Below are positions 19,600-19,644 of a stretch of 19,644 nt of DNA, in pieces (positions within the stretch are counted from its first letter, which is position 1; the number at the start of each line of letters is the position of its first letter). The notes under the pieces were generated by a model that saw nothing but the letters and a program-made list of their open reading frames with translations, had not been told where the DNA came from and searched no databases. The position numbers and the translations under genes were made by a program. The DNA is from JANPJV01 sp031425695 (lineage in GTDB: Bacteria > Pseudomonadota > Gammaproteobacteria > Xanthomonadales > SZUA-5), in contig JANPJV010000126.1 of the NCBI GenBank assembly GCA_031425695.1, positions 1 through 19,644 of the forward strand, in the 5' to 3' direction.

Positions 19600-19644
19600 A
19601 GCAGTCCATTTTTCTGTTACCACCATTCACTCACCGGAAAACTG

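Overview
The window reads as ordinary chromosomal DNA from a GC-rich Gram-negative bacterium. An order Lysobacterales (Xanthomonadales)-like gammaproteobacterium fits best. The support is E. coli-like tRNA-Ala and tRNA-Glu genes, an ECF sigma factor paired with a Hanks kinase carrying tetratricopeptide (TPR)-like repeats, an E. coli-type ArgR, and GC-rich dispersed inverted repeats of the kind common in that order. This assignment is inference; no rRNA is present. The first ~98 bases are poly-G/poly-C and look like a sequencing or assembly artefact at a contig edge.

Layout. (1) 134-1806, minus strand: an M50B-like membrane metallopeptidase followed, with a 4-base GTGA overlap, by Sua5-type threonylcarbamoyl-AMP synthase. 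(2) 2081-2890, minus: a secreted beta-helix-like protein with its own promoter and terminator. (3) 3227-4733, plus: a small exported protein and a membrane protein with a DUF2167-like segment. (4) 4767-9172, plus: a 70-residue copy of a kinase N-terminus, then an ECF sigma factor, a receptor-like Ser/Thr kinase and a secreted Cys-containing protein, tightly packed. The sigma gene appears to be translated through a five-codon leader ORF and lies behind a dyad-bearing promoter. (5) 9314-13692, plus: a three-helix membrane protein coupled by a 4-base overlap to a 1349-residue SNF2-family ATPase. (6) 13734-13836: a large imperfect inverted repeat between convergent genes. (7) 13846-16066, minus: a DUF4105/Lnb-type protein, then (upstream) an ADYC-domain secreted protein six bases downstream of a secreted protein made almost wholly of Gly-x-x-Leu-Asn/Gln repeats. 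(8) 16315-16580, minus: a tRNA-Ala(GGC) - tRNA-Glu(TTC) operon with promoter and terminator. (9) 16698-19493: argR (minus), divergent from a class III aminotransferase (argD-like) and a transcarbamylase of the N-acyl-ornithine type (plus). (10) 19504-19599: a dispersed CCCTCTCCC-type palindrome cluster.

How genes work together. The arginine block pairs the regulator with two steps of the N-acylated-ornithine route. The transcarbamylase resembles the Bacteroides N-succinylornithine enzyme more than the Xanthomonas N-acetylornithine enzyme and carries Ala at the residue known to set that choice. The sigma/kinase/secreted-protein block is a likely phosphorylation-controlled envelope signalling unit. 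The ADYC and repeat-protein pair looks like a two-gene version of an architecture I recall as a single polypeptide in other bacteria. These three blocks, with the mini-ORF coupling, are the parts most worth following up.
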